A stretch of DNA of 64,000 nucleotides from Proteus sp. ZN5 (GCF_011046025.1 NZ_CP047640.1:39913-103912), one strand, 5' to 3'; positions 45,103-54,439 are shown, numbered from the stretch's first letter. A program made the numbers and translations. The notes: generated from the sequence alone by a model not told the origin.

Positions 45103-48100
45103 ATGGAACCATTATCTTCTAGTGAACCTAAGCATCACGCACCGAATTTCAAAGAAGAGCAAAGTGCAAAAATCCCAGCGTTAACTTTGCTCACCAACCT
45201 TGGTTATCAGTTTATTCCGCCGAGTGAATGCATGGCGATGCGTGGCAACAAAACCACCGTAATTTTGCCGCAGGTGTTACGCAAAGTATTGAGCTTTAAA
45301 ACTTATTCATTCATGGGTAAAGAGCGCCATTTATCGAAAGCTGCAATTGATAAAATCGTACAAGAACTGGCTAACCCTGCTATGAATGAAGGGCTAAAAG
45401 CGGCCAATGAAAAGCTCTATAACGCGTTAACTTATGGCATTAGCGTAACGGAATTTGTCGAGGGTAAAAAAGCCAACCCAACCATTCAAATCATCGATTG
45501 GGACACGCCTGAAAACAACCAATTTCATTTCACCGAAGAGATGGAAGTTGATAACGCCCGTGGTACAGGTAAACGCATTCCTGATGTGGTCTGTTTCGTT
45601 AATGGCTTGCCGTGGGTGGTGATAGAGGCCAAACGTCCTGATAGCAGCATCAATGGCAAACCCACCATCACCGAAGGTATTTCGCAAAACATCCGCAACC
45701 AAAAAGTAGATGAAATCCCTCATCTGTTTGCTTACAGCCAACTGTTGTTGTCCATCAATGGTCATGATGGCTTATACGGTACGTGCGGCACACCTGAGAA
45801 GTTCTGGGCGAAATGGAAAGAAGAAGAAATCACCGAAAGCACCTTTGAACGCCTTAAGAACACGCCACTGAATGACGCGCAACTGAATGCGATTTTCAGC
45901 CATCGCACGCCAGCAATCAAAGACGAATATCTATCACTGATTGCAGGCGGTGATTTGGTGGTGACAGACCAAGACCGCTTATTGGTATCCTTGTTGCGCC
46001 ATGACCGCCTACTAGAGTTAACCCGTCTATTTACTCTGTTTGATAAAAAAGCAGGCAAGATCGTTGCGCGTTATCAGCAAGTATTTGGCATTAAAGCTTT
46101 AGTGGAACGCATCACCTCTTTTGATGACAAAGGCGCACGTAACGGCGGTGTGATCTGGCATACCACAGGTTCGGGTAAGTCTTTCACGATGGTGTTTTTG
46201 TCAAAAGCCCTGATTTGGCTTAAAGCGTTAGCGAAATGCCGCGTTGTGGTTGTGACCGACCGTGTGGATCTAGAAGATCAGCTTGCTCGTACCTTTGCTT
46301 CTGGTGGCGCACTGTCAGATAAAGACAAAAAAGAGGCAATGGCAACCACAGGTAAACGCCTTGCAGAGCAAATCGGTAAAGGCAATGAGCGTATCATCTT
46401 CTCGATCATCAACAAGTTTGGTACAGCGATTAACCTACCGGAATGCTACAACGATAGCCCAGACATTATCGTATTAGTGGACGAGGGGCACCGTAGCCAA
46501 AACGGTGAGAACAACATTCGAATGCAGCAAGCCTTGCCGAAAGCCGCTTACATCGGTTTCACAGGTACACCACTGCTGCAAGACGATAAAACCGAGAACA
46601 AGTTCGGTAAAATCATTCACTCTTACACCATGCAGCAAGCCGTCGAAGATGGCACCGTTACCCCTTTGCTTTATGAAGAACGTATTCCCGATCTGAGCAC
46701 CAACGACAAAGCCATTGATGCATGGTTTGACCGCATTACCGATATCCTATCAGAAAAGCAACGCGCAGACTTAAAACGCAAATTCGCTCAAAAAGGTCAG
46801 ATTTACCAAACCGAAGGGCGTTTAGAGTTAATTGCGCACGATATTTCGGATCACTTCCAAAACTTCAAGCAGCAAGGTTTGAAAGGTCAACTGGCGTGTG
46901 ATTCTAAAGCCTCTGCAATCCGTTATAAGAAGCTACTCGATCAAATCGGCAAAGTCACTTCAGTGGTTGCGATGTCGCCACCCGATACCCGCGAGGGACA
47001 CGATAACGTCGATAATGAAAGTACCGATCTGGTGCAAAACTGGTGGAAAGAGAACGTCGCACAAAAAGGTTGGGCAGACGAGAAAGCTTACACTAAACAC
47101 ATCATTCAAGAGTTTGAAAAAGATGAAGGCCCCGACATTATGATCGTGGTCGATAAGCTGTTAACGGGCTTTGATGAGCCTAAAAACACCGTGCTCTATA
47201 TCGACAAGCCGTTAAAGCAGCACAACCTGATTCAAGCTATTGCACGGGTTAACCGCCTGCACAGCAAAAAGCAGTTCGGTTATTTGATTGATTATCGTGG
47301 CATCCTCAAAGAGCTGGACATCACCATTGAGAAGTACCAAGACTTGGCTGAACGTACCCAAGGCGGCTTTGATATCGACGATCTCAAAGGCTTGTATAAC
47401 CGCATGGATACCGAGTACAAGAAGTTGCCAGGTTTGTATGATGACCTTTGGGCCATTTTTTCTGATGTGAAGAACAAGCAAGACGGACAAGCACTTCGTC
47501 AGGCTTTGGCACCAAAAATTGATACCATTGATGGTCAATTAACCGATACCAACTTAAAGCTGCGTAATGATTTTTATGGTGCGCTGACCACGTTTGCTAA
47601 CTGCCTAAAGGTTGCCCTGCAATCGGCGACGTACTTTGAAGATAAGAGCTTCGACAATAAGCGAGAACTATATAAGAGTACGCTGAAATCCATGAGTCAA
47701 CTGCGCCAACAAGTACGCGCAGATGCAGAAGAAACCGTGGACTACGACGAGTATTCGGAAAATATTCGCGCCATGTTAGACAAGCACATTGCGGGGGTCT
47801 CGATTGAAGAACCCGAAGGCGCTTATCTGGTTGGTAACATGGGTAAAGATGCCAAACCAGAGCAAATGACCGATGATGAGGCTAAAAACAAAAAGGATGT
47901 CATCACAGGTCGTGTAACCAAGATGATTGAGCAAGATTTGGCAGATGATCCGTATGCCCAAGAGTATTTCTCAAACTTGTTAAAGCAAGCTATCGAGAAA
48001 ACCAAGGAGATGTTTGATAGCCCAGTTAAACAGTATCTTCTATTCGCGGACTTTGAGCAGCAGGTTAAAGACCGTGATGTGGCAGGTTTACCAACGGATC

Positions 48101-48399
48101 GCTTTGCAGAGCTTGACCCTAAAATAAAACGCCATGTTCAAGCTTACTATGGACTGTTCTTAAAAGTGTTGGGAGAGACGTTGCCTCTGAGTGAAGAGCA
48201 ATGCTTTCAGTATGCGTTAGACATTGATGGTATTGTGCGTAAAGCCGTTGCTGAGTTTTCAATTAACCCATCGGAGATTGAAAACCAAATTCGTTTAGGA
48301 CTGCTGCCACTGCTGTTTAATGATGTTGGTATCGACAAAGCGCAAGCCATTATTACGGATGTTATTCAAATCACTCGCCTTGGCTTATCAGGTCACTAA
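45103..48399 (+). CDS. hsdR: Type I restriction endonuclease subunit
   Basis: A 1098-residue motor nuclease. N-terminal PD-(D/E)xK nuclease: RIPDVVCFVNGLPWVVIEAK (about 153-172). Helicase domain: HTTGSGKSFTM (Walker A, near 350), LVDEGHRSQ (motif II, near 464), AYIGFTGTPLL (motif III), later VDKLLTGFDEP and QAIARVNRLHSKK motifs. C-terminal helical region binds HsdM/S. Complete length; no frame damage, unlike the homologous remnant at 19440-20150. Confidence 0.95.
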   Translation: MEPLSSSEPKHHAPNFKEEQSAKIPALTLLTNLGYQFIPPSECMAMRGNKTTVILPQVLRKVLSFKTYSFMGKERHLSKAAIDKIVQELANPAMNEGLKAANEKLYNALTYGISVTEFVEGKKANPTIQIIDWDTPENNQFHFTEEMEVDNARGTGKRIPDVVCFVNGLPWVVIEAKRPDSSINGKPTITEGISQNIRNQKVDEIPHLFAYSQLLLSINGHDGLYGTCGTPEKFWAKWKEEEITESTFERLKNTPLNDAQLNAIFSHRTPAIKDEYLSLIAGGDLVVTDQDRLLVSLLRHDRLLELTRLFTLFDKKAGKIVARYQQVFGIKALVERITSFDDKGARNGGVIWHTTGSGKSFTMVFLSKALIWLKALAKCRVVVVTDRVDLEDQLARTFASGGALSDKDKKEAMATTGKRLAEQIGKGNERIIFSIINKFGTAINLPECYNDSPDIIVLVDEGHRSQNGENNIRMQQALPKAAYIGFTGTPLLQDDKTENKFGKIIHSYTMQQAVEDGTVTPLLYEERIPDLSTNDKAIDAWFDRITDILSEKQRADLKRKFAQKGQIYQTEGRLELIAHDISDHFQNFKQQGLKGQLACDSKASAIRYKKLLDQIGKVTSVVAMSPPDTREGHDNVDNESTDLVQNWWKENVAQKGWADEKAYTKHIIQEFEKDEGPDIMIVVDKLLTGFDEPKNTVLYIDKPLKQHNLIQAIARVNRLHSKKQFGYLIDYRGILKELDITIEKYQDLAERTQGGFDIDDLKGLYNRMDTEYKKLPGLYDDLWAIFSDVKNKQDGQALRQALAPKIDTIDGQLTDTNLKLRNDFYGALTTFANCLKVALQSATYFEDKSFDNKRELYKSTLKSMSQLRQQVRADAEETVDYDEYSENIRAMLDKHIAGVSIEEPEGAYLVGNMGKDAKPEQMTDDEAKNKKDVITGRVTKMIEQDLADDPYAQEYFSNLLKQAIEKTKEMFDSPVKQYLLFADFEQQVKDRDVAGLPTDRFAELDPKIKRHVQAYYGLFLKVLGETLPLSEEQCFQYALDIDGIVRKAVAEFSINPSEIENQIRLGLLPLLFNDVGIDKAQAIITDVIQITRLGLSGH

Positions 48400-48401
48400 G
48401 T

Positions 48402-49193
48402 ATGACTTCTGTTAACCATAATGAAGGCAATGTCGAGGAATACAGCTTCATCTATGGTGATGAAGCTGTTACCTATGAAGTGATCCGCAAGGTATTTGCT
48501 TTAGATAAAAACGGTGAAGCTAAGAAAAAGAAAATCACCATTCGAGTGCATCCAGATTGCCGAGTGGCTGTTACTGCGCCTCAAGATGCTGAAAAATCAG
48601 CAATCCATGAGGCGGTCATGCAACGCGCTCAATGGATTTGGAATGCACTGGTCGAGTTTCGATCTCACTTAGAATATGTGCAAACCAAACACTATGTGAG
48701 TGGTGAGATGCAGTTCTATCTAGGCCGTCGCTATGTGTTAAAGGTGGTAGAAGACAGAGATGCCATTTCCAACGTGAAGATGGAACGAGGCAAGTTGTTA
48801 GTCACACTCAACCGCTTTAACGAAGATAAGCCAAAGCTAGTTAAAGCGCTGCTATCTGGTTGGTATGGCGTTCGTGCAGAGCGCATATTCCATGAACGTT
48901 TAGCTGAGCTTCTGCCACAAGCAACGTGGGTAGAGGGCATCCCATCATTTCGCATTATGCCGATGCAAAAACAATGGGGAAGCTGCTCAGCCAAAGGTAC
49001 GTTGATGCTCAACCCTCACCTGATCAAAGCACCCAAAGAGTGCATTGATTACGTAATATTGCATGAGCTCTGCCATATTGCGGAATACAACCATAGTGAA
49101 CGCTTCTGGCGATTGTTAACCAGCGTGATGCCGAACTGGAAAGAAGTGAAAAGTAAGCTCGATGGAATGGCGGAGTTGTATTTGAATGAGTGA
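48402..49193 (+). CDS. YgjP/WLM-type metallopeptidase
   Basis: A 263-residue DUF45-type protein with the zinc site HELCHIAEYNHSERFWRLL (HExxH, near residue 224) preceded by the conserved QWGSCSAKGTLMLNPHLI segment. Genes of this type are frequent companions of type I restriction operons; their role there is unclear. It starts 2 nt after hsdR and overlaps the downstream TniQ-like gene by 8 nt. Confidence 0.85.
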   Translation: MTSVNHNEGNVEEYSFIYGDEAVTYEVIRKVFALDKNGEAKKKKITIRVHPDCRVAVTAPQDAEKSAIHEAVMQRAQWIWNALVEFRSHLEYVQTKHYVSGEMQFYLGRRYVLKVVEDRDAISNVKMERGKLLVTLNRFNEDKPKLVKALLSGWYGVRAERIFHERLAELLPQATWVEGIPSFRIMPMQKQWGSCSAKGTLMLNPHLIKAPKECIDYVILHELCHIAEYNHSERFWRLLTSVMPNWKEVKSKLDGMAELYLNE

Positions 49194-50385
49194 TTTTCAT
49201 CATGGTTTTGGTCCTATGCCTGATGAATCGTTAAATAGTTTTATTTATAGAGTTCTACGGAGAAGTGGCCATAGGTGTTTTCACTCAATTCTAATGGCTG
49301 GAGGATGGGGGGATAAGCCAAGTGTACCCTTATCAGCAAAGCATGAATTTAAGTTCCTTGACCGATATCTTAAACTCGATCTATATGAGAGGACGTTTAG
49401 GCAGGAAAAGAACCAAGTTTCGATCTTTTCTAATCCAATCAGTCATGTGAATAATCTTGATAAGAAATTTTCTCCAACAAAATATGTGAAATCTTGTGGG
49501 AATACTATTCAAATTAAATTCTGCCGAAAGTGTATTGATGTGCAAATAAAAGAATCTGGGTTCTCATACTTTAAATATGAGTGGCTATATGAAGATTTTT
49601 GCAAAGTCCATCAAAGTATTCTTCATGCTATTGACTCAAGAGTAAGCAGGAAGGAAATATTTGAGGTCGTACAATATATATTGTCTGGAAACTGCGTCGA
49701 TAGGTTTCTTTGCAAAACATTGGATGGTTTTTATGCATATACAAGTTGGCCTCTGAGCAAATCCGAAATAAAGTTTGCGCCATGCGTTAAACCATTACTT
49801 ATCAATCACTTTAAGTCAAAAAGCACTTGCTATCATAATGGTTATACAGAATTGGTGGATTATGGTTATCTAACGAATAAAGAGCGTCAGGCTACTATCA
49901 AACATAAGCGATCTGAAGAAATAAAATTTTCATTGGAAGAGTACTTGGATTTCTATTTAGAATTTGATTATGAATCAATTATTGAGTTTCTGAAAGAGCA
50001 ATTAAAATTACAGTCATTCTCCTTAGCTAAAGCTAATCTTCATAAGAGAATATATAAAGTTTGGAAAGATCGAAAATCTAACTGCTCACTCTGTAAAATT
50101 AATATAAACTTTGGTGAAATGTGTCCAGTGGCTGAGCAGTCTCAAGTTTACTTCAAAAAAGCAGTTTCTATTTTAGATGTACATATACCACCAAGAAATA
50201 TTTGTGAAGATAAACTATCTGAGATGATTGATAAAGTTTATTCACATCAAGAGAATATAGGTGTTAGAGATGGTGAGATTCTAGTAAGGAAAAATATTGA
50301 AAAATATGAATTACACTCTTCTTATGGAGGAGAGAAAGCATATAATGAATACGTATCAAAGGTTTTGAGAGATTTAAAGTTTTGA
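49186..50385 (+). CDS. Second TniQ-like protein, coupled to the restriction operon
   Basis: A 399-residue protein opening with GPMPDESLNSFIYRVLRRSG, the TniQ N-terminal pattern, and a zinc-finger block IKFCRKCIDVQIKESGFSYF then FCKVHQ near 110-140. A second Cys set (CSLCKI ... MCPV) lies near 300. It is AT-rich and much diverged from the TniQ at 38275. The ATG overlaps the metallopeptidase stop by 8 nt, so it is translated as the last gene of the restriction operon. It could be an alternative target selector for the Tn7-like element or a repurposed TniQ domain; I cannot tell which. Confidence 0.7.
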   Translation: MSDFHHGFGPMPDESLNSFIYRVLRRSGHRCFHSILMAGGWGDKPSVPLSAKHEFKFLDRYLKLDLYERTFRQEKNQVSIFSNPISHVNNLDKKFSPTKYVKSCGNTIQIKFCRKCIDVQIKESGFSYFKYEWLYEDFCKVHQSILHAIDSRVSRKEIFEVVQYILSGNCVDRFLCKTLDGFYAYTSWPLSKSEIKFAPCVKPLLINHFKSKSTCYHNGYTELVDYGYLTNKERQATIKHKRSEEIKFSLEEYLDFYLEFDYESIIEFLKEQLKLQSFSLAKANLHKRIYKVWKDRKSNCSLCKININFGEMCPVAEQSQVYFKKAVSILDVHIPPRNICEDKLSEMIDKVYSHQENIGVRDGEILVRKNIEKYELHSSYGGEKAYNEYVSKVLRDLKF

Positions 50386-50459
50386 ATATTTCCTCTTTTG
50401 ATAATGTAAGCGATGTTTTTTATGTAATTACAAGTTGTAAACAACCCAAATATATAGCG

Positions 50460-50848
50460 TCAATTGGTCATAAGTTTAGTAGTGGACTTGTAAAGAGGTG
50501 CTGAATAATCTTGGAATATAAGATTGTATTGGTCTTGGCTATCAAGAAGAAAAGTAACTCGAATATGCTCCACGTTGCCAGTAGTAAGAATAGATCTTAG
50601 CCATCCAGCTATCGACGTATTCAGCAGCGCTCCACAATTAATGAACCAAATCCAAGCTGGCCGCTTATCGTTTTGAATAATATTTAGTAAGTGAGTTGTA
50701 TACTGGTCTTCATCTAACTTTAGAAGATCAATATAGGCCGTATCTGCACCCAGTTTGTGATTAATCCGATTGTATCTGTCTTGAAAATCTTTACTACAGT
50801 TCATAGACAGTGTGTGCAATCTCATCATACCCAACTGCCAATATCCAT
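50460..50848 (-). pseudogene. Unknown gene, 3' remnant cut by IS3-family element
   Basis: About 129 residues (from GYWQLGMMRLHTLSMNCSK to YKSTTKLMTN) open from the IS boundary at 50848 to a stop at 50460. It has a hydrophobic core region AWIWFINCGALLNTSIAGWL. The 5' part is missing; any apparent start codon lies within the IS end. No family recognised. Confidence 0.5.
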
Positions 50849-50861
50849 TGTCCACTCCCCT

Positions 50862-51707
50862 TTAATTGAGACACACCAAATTAGAGTTTTCTAACTGTTG
50901 ACGATAGGCCTCCGGTGGGAGGTGATTTAAACTTTCGTGAGTTCGATTTTGGTTATAATCTTGCTGCCAAAACCATGCTAATTCTCGCACTTGGCTTAAC
51001 GATTCAAATAAATACGCATTTAAAAATTCACGTCGAAACGAGCCATTAAAACGTTCGATAAACCCATTTTGTTGCGGTTTTCCCGGTTGAATATGGCATA
51101 GCGATATTTGGTTATCTTCACAGTAATTCAATAAGTTAACTGAAATAAGTTCAGGCCCATTATCGACTCGGATCTGCTTTGGTAACCCTCTTTCAGCTTT
51201 TAAACGCTCAAGCACCCTGATGAGGCGTTCCGCAGGCAATGATGTATCAATCTCAATCGCCAAGCATTCACGCGTTCCTTCATCAATAATGTTGAGGGTT
51301 CTAAAGCGTTTGCCGCAATATAAACTGTCGTGCATAAAATCCAATGCCCATTGAATATTTGGGACTTTTTCAATCACTAATGGTCTTTTTTCACGCTTCG
51401 GAAGTACTTTTTTAACCCGTCGTTTCAGATTCAATCCTAATCGACAATAAACGCGATAAACTCGTTTATGATTAAAAGGATAGCCTTGAAATCTCAGTCG
51501 GAAATAACATTTCCAGAATCCTGATTGTGGCGATTTCGTTAAAACGGATTGTATGGCATCGATGACGATTTTATCTTTCTCTCGCCAATTTTGAGTCTTC
51601 CGATAAAACGAAGCGCGAGGTAGCGATGTGAGTTTACACGCTTTAATGACTGATAAGCCCGCCTCTTTTAATGATTGAGTGCAGGATTTCTTTTCAGCCA
51701 CTACCAA
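50862..51707 (-). CDS. IS3-family OrfB transposase
   Basis: A 281-residue DDE integrase-like domain: NIQWALDFMHDSLYCGKRFR (first Asp), LPKQIRVDNGPELIS (second Asp), IQPGKPQQNGFIERFNGSFR (Glu). Frame -1 to orfA; an A6G slippery run (AAAAAAG) near the orfA end allows the OrfAB fusion by ribosomal frameshifting. Confidence 0.92.
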   Translation of the reverse strand: MVVAEKKSCTQSLKEAGLSVIKACKLTSLPRASFYRKTQNWREKDKIVIDAIQSVLTKSPQSGFWKCYFRLRFQGYPFNHKRVYRVYCRLGLNLKRRVKKVLPKREKRPLVIEKVPNIQWALDFMHDSLYCGKRFRTLNIIDEGTRECLAIEIDTSLPAERLIRVLERLKAERGLPKQIRVDNGPELISVNLLNYCEDNQISLCHIQPGKPQQNGFIERFNGSFRREFLNAYLFESLSQVRELAWFWQQDYNQNRTHESLNHLPPEAYRQQLENSNLVCLN

Positions 51708-51973
51708 CCCTTTTTTGCGAAAAGCTCCTTCATTGCATGGTTTTCAAGGCTAACTTCCGCAAAGAGCTTTTTCAGTTTCGCGTTTTCATCTTCAAGCTCT
51801 TTTAATCGTTTAACATCATTAGCTTCCATGCCACCATACTTTGATTTCCAGTTATAGTAAGTGGCATTGCTGATCCCATTTTGGCGGCAAATATCTTCCA
51901 CTTTCATCCCTGAATCAGCGAGTTTTAAAATATTAACGATTTGAGTTTCAGTAAAACGGGCTTTTTTCATCAT
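51701..51973 (-). CDS. IS3-family OrfA
   Basis: A 90-residue protein with an HTH (KVEDICRQNGISNATYYNWK) and a C-terminal leucine-zipper-like helix (KRLKELEDENAKLKKLFAEV). It ends just after the slippery A-run that permits -1 frameshifting into orfB. Confidence 0.9.
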   Translation of the reverse strand: MMKKARFTETQIVNILKLADSGMKVEDICRQNGISNATYYNWKSKYGGMEANDVKRLKELEDENAKLKKLFAEVSLENHAMKELFAKKGW

Positions 51974-52036
51974 GACCTCTGCAAATTTTAGGCAGAAAAT
52001 CTAATTATAGCTGTCTTATTTTAGGGGAAGTGGACA

Positions 52037-52588
52037 TCAACAAACAGACTAAGTTTCTTTGACGAAAACTTACCCAATGCTCGTTGGTATGGTGCTGATC
52101 TGTCTGAACCACAGATATTTTTCTCTACGGCAAACAATGTGCTAACTATAAGAGATGTTGTTAACGGAGAAACCTTAAAAACATATATATTTAGTAGAAA
52201 TGATTTTATTGACAAGAAGGAAACATCTAAGGATGAAATGGATAAGATAAACATCTGGCTAGATGAGTACATAACCAATTCATTCAATAAAACTAATGCG
52301 TGGGATGTTAAATATATTGGTGTTACACAAACGATGTCTAGTCCGGTTAATACTTATATGCTAAATTTTGATACCACAGATAAAAAGTTACTCTCTCTTA
52401 AAAATGCAGATGTTGATGCGTTTGCTTTTGAACAAAACATATCAAGAATATCTAAATGGAAGAATAGCTTTTGTACAAAAGAGATTTCAGATTTTATGAT
52501 TAAATATAGCATTGATGTGCTACACTCAAAAATATCTAATAACGGAGAATTACAATTCATCTCTACTTGCTACAAAGGTAGCTATTAA
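52037..52588 (+). pseudogene. Unknown gene, 3' remnant cut by IS3-family element
   Basis: The frame is open from the IS end at 52037 (TNRLSFFDENLPNARWYGAD) to a stop at 52588, about 183 residues. No recognised domain. An internal ATG at 52139 could give a 149-residue product. The 5' part was lost with the 5' part of the opposite-strand gene at 50460. Confidence 0.5.
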
Positions 52589-52952
52589 GGTTTATTGAAA
52601 GGTATTAATAACATGTGGGTGTAAATAAAATTATACCCACCACTAATATATGGTGATTTCATAGAATATTTAAATATATAATTGATATTATTCAATTCAA
52701 GTTAGTATGAGCCATTTATATTAAAATACTTAAAGAAATATCATAAAAACAAACAAATATTATTAATAATAAATAGTATTGCAATTAATAATAATCTGCT
52801 AATATCGTTTTGGGTGCTTGAATCATTTTGGTTCGAGCATTGATACGAGCCAAAAAGACGAAAGCCCCGAATCAGGTATAACCCTTAATTCGAGGCAGTC
52901 TACAAACTTCGCAATTTGATTCTGTCTCCTTTTACTCAAGGAGTCAAGAGAA
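52589..52952 (+). other. AT-rich leader region of the Hok-like toxin gene
   Basis: 52589-52830 is very AT-rich with no gene seen. 52840-52950 (AAAGCCCCGAATC near 52860 and CTTAATTCGAGGC near 52880) resembles the long structured leader of hok-type mRNAs, where an antisense RNA binds. An antisense (sok-like) promoter could not be pinned down. Confidence 0.45.
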
Positions 52953-53096
52953 ATGAGCAAATTTGCCCTGATTGGGCTGATTGCTGTGTGCATCACAGTT
53001 CTGTGCTTCTCATTGTTAATGCGTGATCGCTTATGTTCACTAAATTTCACAAGCGGAGGCACAGTGGTTCAAGCTACGCTATCTTGTGATAAGTAA
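52953..53096 (+). CDS. Hok/Gef-family small membrane toxin
   Basis: A 47-residue peptide, MSKFALIGLIAVCITVLCFS followed by LLMRDRLCSLNF and a polar tail. A single membrane helix, then (R/K)xxLC, is the Hok/Gef signature. AAGGAG lies 8-9 nt upstream. The preceding structured leader supports a type I toxin-antitoxin locus stabilising a plasmid. Followed by a strong terminator. Confidence 0.75.
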   Translation: MSKFALIGLIAVCITVLCFSLLMRDRLCSLNFTSGGTVVQATLSCDK

Positions 53097-53105
53097 TGTT
53101 GCTCT

Positions 53106-53136
53106 TGTGGGGGGAAACCCCCACATTTTCTCTTTT
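53106..53136 (+). terminator. Rho-independent terminator after the Hok-like gene
   Basis: Arms TGTGGGGG and CCCCCACA around GAAA are followed by TTTTCTCTTTT. Confidence 0.85.
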
Positions 53137-53181
53137 ATAGATTACGAAGGATTGGTGATACAAGCACCCTTTTTCGGTTAG

Positions 53182-53562
53182 CTATGGTTCACTCTTTTTG
53201 CTATCAATCATACCACTTTCGTTGAATAGATAGATAAGCCAGTATATTAAATATAATGCTGTTGTAATCATGCCTATATTGATCATTAATAATCCGAATC
53301 GCGGTGTATTATTAATATCAAACAGTAAATCATCCCTGATAAAATAGCTAGAGAGTAAAAATACAACTGATATACCAGAATAACCAAATGCCAATTTGAA
53401 TAGTCTTGATTTCGATTTAGCGAAAATCATTATTAAAATTATAAAAAACAAAACATAATCATTTACTGTGAAAATAACATCTAAAATAGAGCTTAATGAT
53501 GATATAGCATTATCTAAAGGAGTTTGATTACCTGTTGCTGTGTGTAGTGTTTCATTTTCCAT
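53182..53562 (-). CDS. Hypothetical membrane protein, 126 aa
   Basis: Three hydrophobic segments (VLFFIILIMIFA near 37-48, LAFGYSGISVVFLLSSYFI near 57-75, LLMINIGMITTALYLIYWLIYL near 91-112). No recognised family. It lies 31 nt downstream of the PemK-like toxin gene on the same strand and may be co-transcribed. Confidence 0.5.
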   Translation of the reverse strand: MENETLHTATGNQTPLDNAISSLSSILDVIFTVNDYVLFFIILIMIFAKSKSRLFKLAFGYSGISVVFLLSSYFIRDDLLFDINNTPRFGLLMINIGMITTALYLIYWLIYLFNESGMIDSKKSEP

Positions 53563-53592
53563 TCTATCCCATAACCCTTATAATTATTATAT

Positions 53593-53925
53593 CTAACCTA
53601 TTAACGCCTTTGCTTTAGCTTTTATCTCTGCCAGTTCTGATGCCTCCACTTTGCCCTTTTTAGTAACCTTACGAGCTCTCCAGTCAACACATGTAACTTG
53701 ATCCGCTAATGCGTAGCTGTCTCTTTCGTTCGAGAGTTCGCATTCAAATGGATAGCCTTTGCCCTTAGTTGTACATGGTACGCATAATAAGAGCCCTACT
53801 TTATTATTGTATGCAAATGGGCTGAGGACAACTGCTGGACGATGACCGCCCTGCTCATGTCCTTCAACTGGATCAAAGTCAATCCAAATCAAATCGCCAG
53901 AATCAGGAACGTATCGAGATACCAT
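53593..53925 (-). CDS. MazF/PemK-type toxin (ChpB-like)
   Basis: A 110-residue mRNA interferase: start RYVPDSGDLIWIDFDPVEGH, conserved EQGGHRPAVVLSP and a C-terminal DQVTCVDWRARK, the complete PemK fold motifs. Paired with the antitoxin gene, which its start overlaps by 1 nt. Expected role: plasmid maintenance. Confidence 0.92.
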   Translation of the reverse strand: MVSRYVPDSGDLIWIDFDPVEGHEQGGHRPAVVLSPFAYNNKVGLLLCVPCTTKGKGYPFECELSNERDSYALADQVTCVDWRARKVTKKGKVEASELAEIKAKAKALIG

Positions 53926-54170
53926 TAAATTAATTCCTTACCTGTTCGAGCTCCGAAGTCTACTTTCTCATGAATATTCTCCGGCGTGATACCGGCTAAC
54001 AAATTTTCTAATGAGTATTCTACTGCTTTAACTGGCGTAATGATGATACGACCTTCTTCTACCGCTATTTCAACCGTATCATCAACGCTAAGTGCCGCTT
54101 TTTGCATGATTGCAACAGGAAGCCGTACAGACGGGCTATTGCCCCATTTTTTTACTGTGACCTGAGCCAT
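53925..54170 (-). CDS. MazE/PemI-type antitoxin
   Basis: An 81-residue AbrB/MazE-fold protein (VTVKKWGNSPSVRLPVAIMQ) with a C-terminal toxin-binding tail (EYSLENLLAGITPENIHEKV). First gene of the toxin-antitoxin operon. It probably represses its own promoter; a 15-bp palindrome lies about 58 nt upstream. Confidence 0.92.
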   Translation of the reverse strand: MAQVTVKKWGNSPSVRLPVAIMQKAALSVDDTVEIAVEEGRIIITPVKAVEYSLENLLAGITPENIHEKVDFGARTGKELI

Positions 54171-54227
54171 TTATCACCTCTACAATTCAACGTCCGAGTT
54201 TTAATAGTAGCACTCTAATTTAAATGT

Positions 54228-54242
54228 ATCAACATTGTTGAT
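54228..54242. promoter_or_regulatory. Palindrome between antitoxin and parF-like gene
   Basis: ATCAACA, T, TGTTGAT: perfect arms of 7 nt. A likely operator for the MazE-like antitoxin or a regulator of the partition genes. Confidence 0.45.
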
Positions 54243-54254
54243 TGTGTTAATGTG

Positions 54255-54378
54255 ACTAAACACATAAACACATAAACACATTATCGCGTGTGTAACTAAC
54301 TGATTTCACAGGTCAGGTATGTTTTTCTTATAATTTAATGTGTTTTTGCTTAAATACACATTAACACAAATACACATT
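54255..54378. repeat. ACACATTAA-type repeat cluster upstream of the parF-like gene
   Basis: Three tandem ACACATAA/ACACATTA copies at 54258-54283 and further copies (TACACATTAACACAAATACACATT) near 54353-54377. The same short unit recurs in two more clusters nearby. Position and spacing fit centromere boxes bound by a ParG-like ribbon-helix-helix protein. Confidence 0.6.
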
Positions 54379-54439
54379 GATTATTTTTTGGCTTCCTTAG
54401 ATAATGAAAAAAACACAAACAAACATATGAGGTTTTCCA

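Larger units (their letters stand above)
50849..52036 (-). mobile_element. IS3-family insertion sequence
   Basis: About 1.19 kb with ends TGTCCACTCCCCTTTAATTGAGACA on the left and the inverse of TGTCCACTTCCCCTAAAATA on the right, containing orfA and orfB. No matching short direct repeat is seen at the flanks. The two neighbouring genes are both cut and face away from each other, indicating an adjacent deletion. Confidence 0.88.

Noticed and set aside
52021..52287. 88-codon minus-strand frame next to the IS3-family element
   Set aside because: It is antisense to the better-supported open frame 52037-52588 and its composition is a hydrophobic shadow.
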